Assembly: GCA_029215795.1 (NCBI GenBank)
Contig: JARDYH010000003.1
Coordinates: forward strand, 99,356,609 to 99,420,608
Direction of reading: 5' to 3'
Length of the DNA stretch: 64,000 nucleotides
Origin: Anniella stebbinsi
Lineage: Eukaryota; Chordata; Lepidosauria; Squamata; Anniellidae
Made by a program: the position numbers and the translations under genes
The notes under the pieces: model-generated
What the model saw: the letters and a program-made list of their open reading frames with translations, nothing else
Databases searched by the model: none
Told to the model about the DNA's origin: nothing
In this document: in pieces, positions 1-10,892 of the stretch
Position numbering within the stretch: the stretch's first letter is position 1
How the letters are laid out: each line of letters begins with the position of its first letter

Positions 1-185
1 TTACTATTAATGACTTAATAGTATCAACTCTTCCAAGTGTTGCTCTTTTGTGGAAAACAAACTTATACCCAAGTTCAGTTATCAGTATTGTACTGTTTCT
101 TTTTCCCTCTGAGTAAAATTCCTATTTTTAATACACAATAATTTCTGCCAAAAAGATAAATATACATTTGATTCAAGGCATATTA

Positions 186-281
186 GGCTGCAATCCTTTA
201 TCCAGATACCTGAGAGTAAACCCCTTTGAACTCAGTGGGTCTTACTTCTCAGTAGACATGCCTAGAATTGCACTTAGTCAT
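186..281. repeat. Short hairpin repeat, ACTTACT family, copy 1
   Basis: This is a roughly 90-bp self-complementary repeat. The family core is CCATTGA..TCAATGG, flanked by AAGTAAGT-like and ACTTACTT-like arms and ending in AATCCTATGCA / TGCATAGGATT. In this copy the visible parts are CAATCC, TGAGAGTAAAC, CTCAGTGGGTCTTACTTCT and AGTAGACATGCCTAGAATTG. Seven other copies lie in the window. The family is common in squamate genomes as far as I know; its class is not clear to me, but the symmetry fits a MITE-like fold-back element. Confidence 0.6.
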
Positions 282-1679
282 GTAGCTATTTTGTCACTCA
301 ATTGTTTTAAAGCAGGAGTGTGAAAACATTCCGACACCACCTCAAACCCTGTCTGGCAACCCCTAACCCCCCCTTCTTCTTTTGGGATGTAATGGCAGAT
401 CAAGGCCACAAAGACTCCATCGCCACTAGTACTGGAAACCGGAAAAAAACCAACTAATTCCTAAAAGCAAGTATAAACACTCTTCATAGCTTTTTAAAAG
501 CCACAGAACCCCAAGGAAAAAAACTGAGGGAAAATGCTCTAGAAACAGGCTCTAGCATAGAAGCTTATTCCTAGATTATCCTTGGAGCATCTCATGGAGA
601 AATGTTCAAAGGCATCTGCCAACTTCCAAAGGTGCTCTAGCAATGGGACTTCTCTGACAGTAACCATAGAGTCTGTTGCTAGAGTGTTTTTTCTTCTAAC
701 GCTACCTATCGTGGAGGGGAAACATACGCGATTTCCCGAGCCTTGGGGAAATTGCATGTTCATTCCCACCCACCCCACTGATGGGGGGCCTTAGAGTGGA
801 GGGAGAAAATATGCAATTTCCCCCACTATGTTAATGGCAGTCACCATTAGCACAGTGAGGGGAAAAGACAAAGGCCGTGTGTCAGAGTGGACCCACACCC
901 AACTGCTCTCAAAAGCTCAAGAGCAGTCCGGCACAGGCCTGTCCTAGTGCTGGGTGGATTTTCGACCCAATGCTAGATATACTAGAACCCTAGTCCCAGA
1001 CAGCTAATTTTCTATGAAAATTTTGTTTGAAGACACATTTAATCTTATGATGCACCCCCCACCCCACCCCGCCATGGCTTCTAGTAATTTGAGTCTAGTA
1101 GTACAGCCAGGACACATATTTACCATCTCAGTAAAAAAAAAGAAAGGTCAAAACTAACCAGTGAAAAAATAAAGTCCAAATCAGGGTAGCTATATTTGCA
1201 AACTCACATATTTGCATATGCAAAGTGGAGGTTGGAGCCCACCTCTCATTTTCTGGTGCCAGCCATGTGTGTGCAGCTGGCCATTAATGCATGGCCCTTG
1301 TACTCAGTCTTTTGGGCAGGTTACTTGTCATTTGCAATGCCTCCCATGGCAACCATGTTGCAGTGATCCCCAAATAGTTTCTACAATTGCCAAATATGCT
1401 TATAGGTCACGGAACAGATGATTCATTGGAGAGACAACATTTTAATCAGTGGGGTTGAGAGTGAATAACACAACGTTGTTTAGTTAATATGTTCGTTGTG
1501 GTATGCAAGTGTAATAGGGAACCTAAAATAATACTCAAGATGGCCTTTACTTTTTATGGGTCATATCCAGCTGTGCCTCTGAGCTAGTGCTAATGACATT
1601 GGGCTAGCATAAACCAACGCTTGCATAACGTAACTAGCACCACCAAAGTGATAGTGTAGATGTGATGCCAGATTAGCAC
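282..1679. other. Unassigned AT-rich sequence
   Basis: No gene or recognised repeat is visible here. Open frames at 539-794 lie on both strands with no family resemblance, and the 69-residue frame at 1212-1421 shows no domain. A C-run at 1055-1070 is low-complexity sequence. Confidence 0.5.
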
Positions 1680-2125
1680 ATTCATAAAGAAGGAATGCAC
1701 AAATCAGGCTGGATAAAAAATCAATGATTTTTTTAAAAAATATATTAAAAAATGATTATTTTTATTTAAATCAGATTTTTTAAATTTAAATTGGATTTTT
1801 TTTCATAAAATGCTTTTTGAGGAAAAATCTATCTAAAAATAGTTTTCTATTTGAGATACATTATAGTCCAAAAGTTATTCATCATGAAATAAGGATTAGT
1901 TTTTAATTATGTAGCATGAGGCTATATATTCATGCAATGTTTAAATATTTTGGTAAATGAATTCCATTAACCCATTCACAATGCCATGCTCTTCCAGAGG
2001 TTTCTGAAAGTTTATCGGGCAATTTTTCTATCTAGAAGATATGATCACAGGTGCTTGGTTTTACAGTTCTCAAACCTGTGAATTTGTGTCTGCAGAGTTC
2101 ACAATCCCATTGTTCCTTTGCAAAT
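1680..2125. repeat. AT-rich dispersed repeat (ATTTAAATC-type)
   Basis: The stretch begins GGCTGGATAAAAAATCAATG and continues with runs alternating TTTAAATC and GATTTTTT before becoming ordinary sequence. This opening, a lead-in followed by degenerate AAATCGATTTAAATC-like sequence, resembles a dispersed repeat I know from reptile genomes. The class is unknown and the right end is a guess. Confidence 0.3.
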
Positions 2126-3520
2126 CTATGTACACAGAATCAACCACTTACCTCTTAAGTGCTAAATTTCAAAAACAATTCAATGAATAGATTGATGGGA
2201 GTGAAATAGATCTGCTCAAGAAGCTAAAAATGAAACCTGCCATCTGCTTGTAAATATTAAGATTGCACCAGCAAGAATGAGTCTTTGGTAACTCTGAATT
2301 GTGTAAAATATGTATTAAACTTATCATGAGGAAGAGTGCACCTTTGAGGGGAGGGGGAGAAGTCACATGATTAAACCCTGGCACAAATTCAATAAGATTA
2401 GTCAATATGGTACATATTTCTGTGGCCAAATAATGTGGACTTATATTCACTAGCACACATCCTGTTGAGCTGATCAAAATCAAGAGTGCTTCGCTTCCTC
2501 CCCCCCCTTTTTTTTTTTGCATAGGAGAGATAGCTGGTTATCACTCTGCAGCTTTGCCTTTCACAGAATATCCTCCACTTACTTCGCACCTGAAGCTCAG
2601 CTTTTAGCAATATTATCCAGACAGCCTGCCACAAAATAACTCAATTTAAAAATGGCATTATTGTATCTTGTGATTAGGGACCCTATTCGTTACTTCCTTG
2701 TCACTTAATATAAGGGCCATTTCATCAACATTTGAAAGTTAAAGTTTCAGGGGTGTTGATAGAGGATTATGATAATCTCTTGACTGAACTTTTTAAAAAT
2801 CTAGGTCACTCTGTTTTCTTCGTAAGTCCAGCACTGCAATGCTGAGGCACACTTGCCAGAAGATCATTTGCTCCCTGGGATGTATAATTCTGACCCTAAT
2901 CTACCCACCACCTCAAAAAAAAAAACCACAAAAGGTGAATGTACAATGAGCATTTTTAAGCCACAAGTTTTTTTCTCCCAAATTTGCTAGAGCACAGCAG
3001 CAAAGGTACTAAATATAAAGCCATTTTCAGGCCTTTTCACTTTCCACTTAATGGTAGAACCACACCTAAAAGTGAGATGCGAGCATTACGTTGCATAAAT
3101 CATTTCTTCATCTAGCAGACAATGTGTGTATGTCACCCTCTGCCTTATAATATTCTGGGATCATCATGATGTTTCTCCCCTCCCACTCCTCTTGCATTTT
3201 ATGAAGTGAATTGTTCCAAGCAATGTTGGCATGACATTGTGTTCAGGTACAGTTTGCAACAGGCTTGAAAAAATGTGATCCGTCAAGCCAAACACAGACC
3301 TCTGGGCATGTATGAGAGCCCATTAGGGTCTCAGTAAGGCATTTTGCTTGGGGTTGTAAAACCCAAAAATTATTATGCACCTGGCTAGCCATCATATATA
3401 GCGGGTCGGCTGCAACTAACTAGCCTTGATGTGTCACAAGTTGGGCAAGCTTTGTTTTTAATTTACGTAATCATGTTGACATAAAATCAGTTTAGGATGA
3501 TGAAGTTGCTCTAGGTCAGC
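2126..3520. other. Unassigned sequence
   Basis: No coding region or repeat family is recognised. The frames at 2169-2634 overlap a T-run (2503-2518) and are not supported. CCCACCACCTCAAAAAAAAA at 2906-2925 is low-complexity. Confidence 0.45.
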
Positions 3521-3640
3521 ACTCCCTACCCTGATATCTTCAAAATGTGTTGAACTGCAACACCCATAATTCCCAGTCAACCAATGGCTAGGAATTATGG
3601 GAGTTACAGCCCAACACATCTGGAGGGCATCAGGTCGAAT
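3521..3640. repeat. Hairpin MITE, TTGTAGTCCAACA family, copy 1
   Basis: The left arm (CCTGATATCTTCAAAATGTG, TTGAACTGCAACACCCATAA) is the reverse complement, with mismatches, of the right arm (GGGAGTTACAGCCCAACACA, TCTGGAGGGCATCAGG). The spacer is about 20 bp. Four other copies share CTCCAGATGTGTTGGACTAC-like arms. The structure is a self-complementary, MITE-like repeat; the family name is not known to me. Confidence 0.6.
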
Positions 3641-4193
3641 CAGATAATGGTCTTATTTTGATCTGGACCTCCCCATTTAAATTTTTTCCCCATAGAATGT
3701 GTCAAAATGCTAAACAACAGGATCATCAAAACATATGGTGTACATTTGTCTTTTCCTTCCTCGCCTTGGTTGAAAGACAGATCACGTGTACTTAACTTAT
3801 GCCCAGAAGCTTTCCTGGGTCAAAGCTCCAGTTTGCATGGGGCAGAAGCAATTCCTCAATGAGACCCCTCAATGGTAATATAATGTGTGACACAGGTGCT
3901 CAGCACAGATGGCCATACAAGCAGAGGGATGACTTGCATAAGCTTTCTTCCTTTGTTCGAGAGAAGGGGGTTTCCATAATTCAGAACTCCATGTAGTCAG
4001 GGTGCTGGCATCATATATCCCATTATGTGATGGTAGCATTCTCCATTGAGCCCTGTCTACATGGTGGGATATGTGTGAGAGCATGTCTGCTCTTCCACCA
4101 CAGGGTAATTAGTTGAATCATTCCTTAGCCTAATTCTTCAGACTTAAATAGAAGTAATGATTAAACTATTTACCCAAGCTGAATAAATAGCAG
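3641..4193. other. Unassigned sequence
   Basis: Nothing recognisable. Two overlapping open frames on opposite strands (3799-4084) have no family resemblance and are treated as chance. Confidence 0.45.
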
Positions 4194-4279
4194 CAGTGCA
4201 ATCCTAAAACAGTTTTGTCAGAAGTGAATCCCACTGAATTCAATGGGGTTTACAGACAAGAAAGTGTGTATAGGATCAA
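4194..4279. repeat. Short hairpin repeat, ACTTACT family, copy 2
   Basis: It reads GTGCAATCCTAAAACAG, GTGAATCCCACTGAATTCAA and TGGGGTTTACAGACAAG, ending GTGTGTATAGGATCAAG. The central CCCACTGAATTCAATGGGG is a near-perfect inverted repeat, as in the other copies. Confidence 0.6.
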
Positions 4280-4727
4280 GCTATTAATTTCAGGATAAAC
4301 CCAGGTAGTCTGAGCCTACCTATCACTGCCCCCTCCCACTGAGAAATGAAACAATATAACCAATATCAACATAAGACACCAACAGATATATTCTTTTCCT
4401 CCTTCTGTGCTTCCTATTTTTTTCTTGTGCTGTTCTTCCTCATTGCATCCAGCAGCTTCAGCTTCCAGCCCACTAGCTTGAACTTCTAGCCCATGACTGA
4501 GAAACAGCCTCAGAAGCTACAATCAAGGGTGCCAAAGCAACAGGGGAGAAGCTGATTCCCTGTTTCCCTTCATACTAGCATTTGAGGCTACTTTTCAACT
4601 GAACCCTCAAACAAACCATAAACGGAAAGCAGCACACAACTGCATATATGGTTTGGCCCTTAGAGAAAGTAAGCAACGTATCATTAAGTTCTTCCTCCCT
4701 TTGTGGTACGTATATCTGTATGTTGGG

Positions 4728-5045
4728 TAGGCTGACCATATGAAAAGGACAGGGCTCCTGTAATTTTAACAGTTGTAGAGAAAAGGGAATTTCAGCCAAT
4801 GTCATTTGTATGCAATTAGTTCCTGGTGAAATTCCTTCTTCATCACACCAGTTAAAGTTGCAGGAGCCCTGCCTTCTTTTGTATATGGTCACTCTCGTAT
4901 AGTGCCTGCAACTTTAACTGGTGTGATGAAGAGGGAATTTCACCAGGAACTAATTGCATACAAATGACACTGGCTGAAATTCCCTTTTCTCTACAACTGT
5001 TAAAAGTTACAGGAGCTTTGTCCTCCTTTTCATATGGTCAGCCTA
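4728..5045. mobile_element. Four-armed palindromic GACC element, copy 1 (non-autonomous)
   Basis: The ends are TAGGCTGACCATATGAAAAG and its complement CTTTTCATATGGTCAGCCTA. The right half (from about 4893) is close to the reverse complement of the left half, so the whole 318 bp folds on itself. Each half also folds, because AAAGGGAATTTCAG pairs loosely with GAAATTCCCTCTTC. No coding capacity is seen. Ends of the form TAGGG-TGACC fit a hAT-like non-autonomous element, an assignment supported by the 8-bp target duplication of the copy at 58651. No target duplication is visible at this copy, so it is probably older. Confidence 0.75.
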
Positions 5046-5744
5046 GATAAAGCAGAGGGTTCCCATACAAGTGCCAAGCAATTTCCTAAACCTCTAAGGG
5101 AAACTGTTTCCTCTTACTGTCTTTCCACATACATTCCTCCAAGCATGTAAGTATACGAACAATATTCAGTTGTTCAGAATCCATGTAGACTAAATATATG
5201 GAGAAGGGGACAGCATGGCTTCCCTTACTCTGACTTCAATGTGTCGACCATTCCTGTGGGCATAGCATCATGTTCCTTGTCAGGTTACAAAGATTCTAAA
5301 TAGAACTCCTGAATTTGAGTGTAGCGTCTCATGACAATCTCAGGGATTATGCAGGAACGAAGGGCTGTTGCAGTAATCCTGCAGTGATGTTGTTCCAACT
5401 GCAGCACTGTTGATCACTGTCAAGGTTCCATCTTTACCTGGACCCCTTGATCAGCTCCTTAAAGATATTTTGCCTCTTTAAGAGCCCTTTTTTTCATCAG
5501 ATATCTTCACCTTTTACCTTCCCCTCTCAATAGAATGGGGTTTAGGCCTTAGGCATGATGTAAATGACACTCCAGACTACAAGGTTTTAACAACACCTAT
5601 TTACTATGTTATATAAGGTAAAGCAACAACACATAAGGTATTGACACAAATAGAGCTGTTAAACTTATAAAGGCATGTACAATGAAAATAAAATATGTAA
5701 AACTGCAGAATCCTCTATCCTAACTACACTTTCACCTGTAGGAG
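5046..5744. other. Unassigned sequence before an L2 remnant
   Basis: No gene or known repeat is recognised. The sequence is ordinary AT-rich DNA up to the point where L2 reverse-transcriptase coding begins. Confidence 0.4.
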
Positions 5745-7101
5745 TTTTCCAACATGTTTAAAAGATGCAGTAGTACGTCCGCTTCTTAAAAAAGCCCTCC
5801 CTGGACCCCCTGGACCTTAATAACTATAGGCTGGTATCAAATCTTCCGTTTTTGGGCAAGGTGATTGAGAGGGTGGTTGCCTTCCAACTCCAAGCAGTTT
5901 TGGATGATACAGATTTTCTAGACCCATTTCAAACTGGCTTCAGGGCAGGATACGGAGTTGAGACCGCTATGGTCGCCTTAGTGGATGATCTATGCCTGAG
6001 TATTGACAGGGGGAGTGCGTCCCTGTTGGTACTCCTGGACCTCTCAGCGGCTTTCGATACCATCGACCATGGTATCCTTCTGGAACGCCTGAGGGGATTG
6101 GGACTCGGGGGCACTGTGCTTCAGTGGTTCCGGTCCTATCTCTTGGGCAGGTTCCAGATGGTGATGCTTGGGGATAGCTGCTCTTGAAAGAAGGAGCTGC
6201 TATGTGGTGCCATCCTTTCCCCAATGCTGTTTAACATTTATATGAAACTGCTGGGAGAGATCATCCGGAGGCATGGGGCGGGGTGCTATCAATACACTGA
6301 TGACACCCAAATATATTTCTCTATGCCTTCGACAACATCGTCAGCTAAGGAGAAGTGTGTCTCCTCTGAATGAATGCTTGGAAGCGGTAATGGGCAGGAT
6401 GACGAAAACAAACTGAAGCTGATGGAGGTGCTTGCTGTCAAAGGCCACAACCTGGGTTTGGAGGTGTGTCAACCAGTTCTGGATAGGGTTACACTCCCCC
6501 TGAAAGACTGTGTTCACAGCTTGGGGATACTCCTGGATCCGTCACTCCAAACGACAGCTCAGATAGATGCAACGGCCAGGAGTGCCTACTATCAGCTTTG
6601 GCTGATATGCCAGCTGCACCCCTTCCTAGAGTTGGAAGACCTAAAGACAGTAGTGCACGCACTGGTAACTTCGAGGCTCGACTTCTGCAATGCGCTATAC
6701 ATAGGGCTACCTTTGTGCCAAGTCCGGAAATTTCGACTAGTTTAAAATAAGGCAGCCAGGTTGGTCACCGGTACACCTAGGAGTGACCACATTACACCAA
6801 TTTTAAAATCACTTCATTGGCTGCCAATCAGATTCCGGGCAAAGTATGAAGTGTTGGTTATTACCTTTAAAGCCCTACATGGTTTGGGTCCAGTTTACCT
6901 GCGGGATTGCCTTCTCCCGTATAATCTGCCCTGCACATTCTGGTCCTCTGGGAAGAACTTACTCCAATCAGCCAGAACTAGGCTGATGAGTGTTACCCAG
7001 AGGACCTTCTCTTCTGCCGCTCCTAGACTGTGGGATAGCTGTGGAATGGAATGGTTCAACAAATTAGCAGACTTCTGGAATTTAAGAGAGCCGTGAAGAC
7101 T
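5745..7101 (+). pseudogene. L2-type LINE ORF2 remnant, 5' part of a split copy
   Basis: This is a broken reverse-transcriptase frame of an L2-clade non-LTR retrotransposon. The 111-residue frame from 5852 contains LLDLSAAFDTIDHGILL, the RT block with the first catalytic aspartate, in the arrangement typical of L2. Further frames at 6374-6745 and 6761-7096 give the C-terminal region (SRLDFCNALYIGLP, ITPILKSLHWLPIRFRAKYE). A TGA at 6185, frame changes near 6240-6370 and a stop near 6743 break the protein. At about 6295 the YADD box reads YTDD. The 5' end is truncated inside ORF2. At 7101 the element stops abruptly; its 3' end reappears at 9204, beyond a fold-back insertion. Confidence 0.85.
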
Positions 7102-9203
7102 AGGGATATGCATGGACGGAAAAATCAGATCAGAATCTGATTTTTAAAAAAATCAGATCGGAAAATATCAGAGGTCCACTGGATCGGATCCGATTCTGAT
7201 ATGAAAATTGGACGTCCGATTTTGTATCGGACACCATTTTGAATGCATTTCTCCATAGCCTAGTATTGTGTTTCAAAAAAGCCTATAACGTTTTCATTTT
7301 TAAAGATAGAAGGATGAAACTTAGGCACTTTGTAGATGGGTTTGGGATAGATATCTGTGAGAAATTTCAGAAAGATTGATGCAGGCATTTTGTGGCAATA
7401 AATTCTTTAATAACAAACCAGGAATGCCTATAACTTGTTCATTTTTAAAGTTCCACACATGAAACTTTGCCACATTGCAGGTGGTATGTTGGAACCCATG
7501 TGTGTGAAATTTCAGAAACGTAGGTGCTTGCCTTATTTATTTATTTATTTTATTCCATTTATATACCGCCCCATAGCCGAAGCTCTCTGGGCGGTTTACA
7601 AAAATTTAAAACATTGAACAATTAAAACACCAATATAAAAAATTTAAAAGCATAAAGCATAAAAACAAGTTAAAATTACAATATCCTTCTGGGTCAAAGC
7701 ACAACAACAACACAAAAACACAAAAACCTTCATCATATGCTGTTAAATGCCTGGGAGAAGAGGAAAGTCTTGACCTGGCGCCGAAAAGATAGCAATGTTG
7801 GCGCTAGGCGAGCCTCGTCAGGGAGATCATTCCATAATTGGGGGGCCACTACTGAAAAGGCCCTTTCACTTGTTGCCACCCTCCATGCCTCCCTTGGAGG
7901 AGGACCTTCGATGTGGATCGTAGTGTACGGGTAGGTTCGTGTCGGGAGAGGCGTTCCATCAGGTATTGTGGTCCCAAGCCGTGTAAGGCTTTATAGGTTA
8001 AAACCAGCACCTTGAATTGGGCTCGGAAACGTATAGGCAGCCAGTGCAAGCGGGCCAGAGTAGGTCTTATATGATCGAACCTTCTGGTTCCTGTTTTCAC
8101 TCTGGCCGCTGCATTTTGCACAAGCTGCAGCTTCTGAACCACCTTCAAAAGCAGCCCCACGTAGAGTGCACTGCAGTAATCCAATTTAGAGATTACCAGA
8201 GCATAGACAACTGAAGCCAGGTTATCCCTGTCCAGATAGGAGCGTAGCTGGGCCACCAACCGAAGTTGATAGAAGGCACTCCGTGCCACCAAGGCCACCT
8301 GAGCCTCAAGTGACAAAGATGGTTCTAGGAGAACCCGCTCCTTCAGGGGGAGTGCAACGCCATACAGAACAGGTTGAACACCCTCCATCTGATCAGCAGA
8401 ACCACCCACTAACAGCATCTCAGTCTTGTCTGGATTGTCTGCTTTGTCTGGCAATTAATTTTAGAAAAATGGGTAGCAGTGGGGTAAATACAGTTATGCC
8501 TTCAACTTTTTTAATTTTAAAGATACAAACAGAAAACTTGGGCACATTACAGGTACCACTTTGGTTGATATGTGTGAGAAATTTCAGAAAGATAGGTCCA
8601 GGCATGTAGTGGCAAGGTATTTTTGAAACAATGAGGAAACAAATGCCTATAACTTTTTTATTTAAAAAGTTAGAAGTCTGAAAGTTGCTCACTGTGTAGA
8701 CAGGTTAGGGGCAGTTTTCTGTGAGAAATTTCAGAAAGCTGGGTCCAGGCATTTGGTGGCTATGAATTTTTTATATTAAAAGTTACACAAAATTTTCACA
8801 GAGGCTTGAGGTATCAATTGCACCCCCTCCTCCCCCTCCCTCTTTTATCTGTCAAAACTCTGTGTTGTTGTAACTTTTAATCTAGACAAATTCATAGCCA
8901 CCAAATGCCTGGACCTATCTTTCTGAAATTTCTCACAGATAACTACCCCTAACCCATCTACAAAGTGCCCAAGTTTCATCCTTCTATCTTTTAAAATGAA
9001 CAAGTTATAGGTGTTTTTGTGACACAGTACTAGGCTATGAGGAAAAGCATTCAAAATGGTGTCTCATTTTCCGATTTTTCCGATCTGGATCGGTTCCCAT
9101 CAGATCGGGTCAGATCAGATCGGATGGTTCATAGAATCGGAATCGGAATTGTTTCTTTATATCCGATTTTAGCCGGATTGGATCCGGATCATGGATCCAA
9201 TCC
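7102..9203. mobile_element. Fold-back DNA element with internal tandem units, inserted in an L2
   Basis: The 6-bp direct repeat AAGACT at 7096-7101 and 9204-9209 brackets this block, and L2 sequence runs up to one copy and resumes at the other. The ends are rich in GATCGG and GATCC words. Long inverted arms (about 7229-7393 and 8891-9063) share GACACCATTTTGAATGC, CATAGCCTAGTA and AAGATAGAAGGATGAAACTT. Inside are repeated units of about 100-170 bp (near 7300, 7435, 8500 and 8650, plus one inverted near 8890), each with TGTGAGAAATTTCAGAAAG. It has no protein of its own and probably moves with a transposase made elsewhere. A minus-strand L2 sits inside it (7533-8436). Confidence 0.7.
7533..8436 (-). 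pseudogene. L2-type LINE 3' fragment nested in the fold-back element
   Basis: Read on the minus strand, this is the C-terminal part of an L2 ORF2 (201 residues between 8454 and 7849) followed by the 3' UTR. Recognisable blocks are NPDKTEMLLVGGS at the start, SKLDYCSALYVGLLLKVVQ, then FDHIRPTLARLHWLPIRFRA. The 3' UTR contains the GGGCGGTAT-type hairpin (CCGCCCATAGAGAGC-like at 7566-7600) and ends in a TAAA tail (TTTATTTATTTATTT at 7533-7550 on the + strand). The copy is 5'-truncated exactly at NPDK. A frameshift near 7900 ends the frame early. It is a dead copy and is younger than the fold-back element that contains it. Confidence 0.85.
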
Positions 9204-9415
9204 AAGACTGCTCTCTTCCAGCAGACCTACCCAGTTGAATTTTAAGATGTTTTTAATAATGTATTTGTTTTTATTTGTTTTAATGTTTTATCTGTTTTAT
9301 GATTCTTGTATTTATATTTATTGTTTTTCCCCGCCTCTATCTGGATGGAGAGGCGGGTTAGAAATAAAATAAATAAATAAACTAACAACTAAATAAATAA
9401 ATAAATAAATAAACA
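9204..9415 (+). mobile_element. L2 3' end, second half of the split copy starting at 5745
   Basis: The sequence resumes with AAGACTGCTCTCTTCCAGCAG, the end of an L2 ORF2, followed by a T-rich 3' UTR, the hairpin CCCCGCCTCTATCTGGATGG..GAGGCGGG (about 9330-9358) and a tail of TAAA repeats (9365-9415). Orientation and content continue the L2 that stops at 7101, so the two pieces are one insertion split later. Confidence 0.8.
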
Positions 9416-9681
9416 AAATCCCTTCTAGCTTACTTTTCAGGCCTTGTCCTCCTTTCAGGGTCTCTCTCTGGTTCTCTCCAGCTCTCTCTAACTCTCTCTT
9501 CTCCAAAAACCACACCCACACCCTGCAGTTAACTCCACCCCTTTATATACTCTAATACAGAAACTGAAACTACTAATCTGGTAACCTAAAACTGGAGAAA
9601 TGAAACTTAACTCCTCTAGGAGAAAATGAAACTTAGGAATGCCCCCCTCCCATCAGAGGCTTTCCAGGCCTTCAGACCGTC
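9416..9681. other. CT-rich and unassigned sequence
   Basis: There is a pyrimidine-rich patch at 9440-9500 (repeated TCTCTC words), then ordinary sequence up to a GACC element. No gene is seen. Confidence 0.4.
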
Positions 9682-10001
9682 TAGGCTGACCATATGAAAA
9701 GGAGGACAGGGCTCATGTAACTTTAACAGTTGCAGAGAAAAGGGAATTTCAGCCAGCATCATTTGTATGCAAATAGTTCCTGGTGAAATTCCCTCTTCAT
9801 CACAACAGTTAAAGTTGCAAGGGCCCTGACCTCTTTCATATATGGTCACTCTAGTATAGTGCCTGCAACTTTCACTGTTGTGATGAAGAGGGAATTTCAC
9901 CAGGAACTAATTGCATACAAATTACACTGGCTGAAATTCCCTTTTCTCTACAACTGTTAAAGATACATGAGCCCTGTCCTCCTTTTCATATGGTCAGCCT
10001 A
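9682..10001. mobile_element. Four-armed palindromic GACC element, copy 2
   Basis: The ends are TAGGCTGACCATATGAAAAG and CTTTTCATATGGTCAGCCTA, with the same four-arm layout as the copy at 4728. The direct repeat TTCAGACCG lies at 9671-9679, two bases left of the left end, and at 10002-10010, directly after the right end; it is probably a target-site duplication. The right half, with 61 bp of flank, is repeated at 12321-12509. Confidence 0.75.
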
Positions 10002-10062
10002 TTCAGACCGAAACCAAAACCAAGCCTGCGTAGGCCTCAAACCTTCACAATCACACTAAGAA
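9874..10062 (+). repeat. 189-bp direct repeat, left copy
   Basis: The sequence from ACTGTTGTGATGAAGAGGG to CAATCACACTAAGAA recurs at 12321-12509 with a single difference that I can see (T at 10027, G at 12474). The two copies exactly flank the L2 at 10063-12320. The size and position fit an unusually long target-site duplication. Confidence 0.85.
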
Positions 10063-10892
10063 TTTGCTGGGCACTTCCAGAATAAAATCTCTGGCATCCG
10101 TCAGGACTTAGACTCCAGTGTTATAGCAGATGAATCTAGTGAGGTATCCAGAGCACAGGCTTGTCCTGTTTTCTTGGATGAGTTTCAGTTGGTGCAGCTC
10201 GAGGATGTTGACAAGGTGCTTGGACAGGTTCGTGCAACCACTTCCATATTGGATCCTTGCCCCTCTTGGCTAATAAAAGCTAGCAGGGATGGAACAACTG
10301 GCTGGGCCAGGGAAGTGATTAATGCCTCTTTACAAGAGGGAGTGGTCCCAGGCCTCCTGAAAGAGGCGGCAGTGAGACCACTCCTAAATAAATCTTCCCT
10401 GGACCCTGAAAATCTTAATAACTACAGGCCAGTAGCAAATGTTCCATTCCTGGGCAAGGTCCTGGAGCGGGTGGTTGCGAGCCAGCTCCAAGCACTCTTG
10501 GATGAGACTGATTATCTGGATCCATTTCAGGCCTGGTTTTGGTACGGAAACAGCCTTGGTCGCCCTGTATGATGACCTATGTCGGGAGAAAGACAGGGGG
10601 AGTGTGACTCTGTTGATTCTCCTTGATCTCTCAGCGGCTTTCGATACCATCGACCATGGTATCCTTCTGGGACAACTGGCTGAGTTGGGAGTGGGAGGCA
10701 CTGCATTGCAGTGGTTCCGCTCCTACTTGGTGGGTCAACTCCAGAAGGTGGTGCTTGGGGAACATTGCTCGGCCCCGTGGATTCTCCAGTATGGGGTTCC
10801 GCAGGGGTCAGTTTTGTCCCCCATGCTGTTCAATATCTACATGAAACCGTTGAGTGCAGTCATCCGGAGTTTTGGAGTGCGTTGTCATCAGT
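10063..10892 (+). pseudogene. L2-type LINE ORF2 remnant, 5' part of a nested copy
   Basis: Coding matches L2 from the first bases (frame FAGHF.NKISGIRQDLDS), so this copy is 5'-truncated within ORF2, between the endonuclease and RT domains. From 10174 the frame reads DEFQLVQLEDVDKVLGQV and continues into RT (NNYRPVANVPFLGKVLERVV). A frameshift lies near 10530-10545, after DPFQ. The next frame carries LLILLDLSAAFDTIDHGILL and VPQGSVLSPMLFNIYMKPL. At 10892, just before the YADD codons, another L2 fragment is inserted; the rest of this copy continues from 11270. It is a dead copy with an otherwise well-kept frame. Confidence 0.85.

Noticed and set aside
2169..2634. 117- and 78-residue minus-strand frames
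   Set aside because: They overlap each other around a poly-T run and show no domain or family resemblance.
4720..5053. Target-site duplication around the first four-armed element
   Set aside because: The flanks (ATGTTGGG and GATAAAGC) do not match. The same is true of 28931-28938 against 29260-29267.
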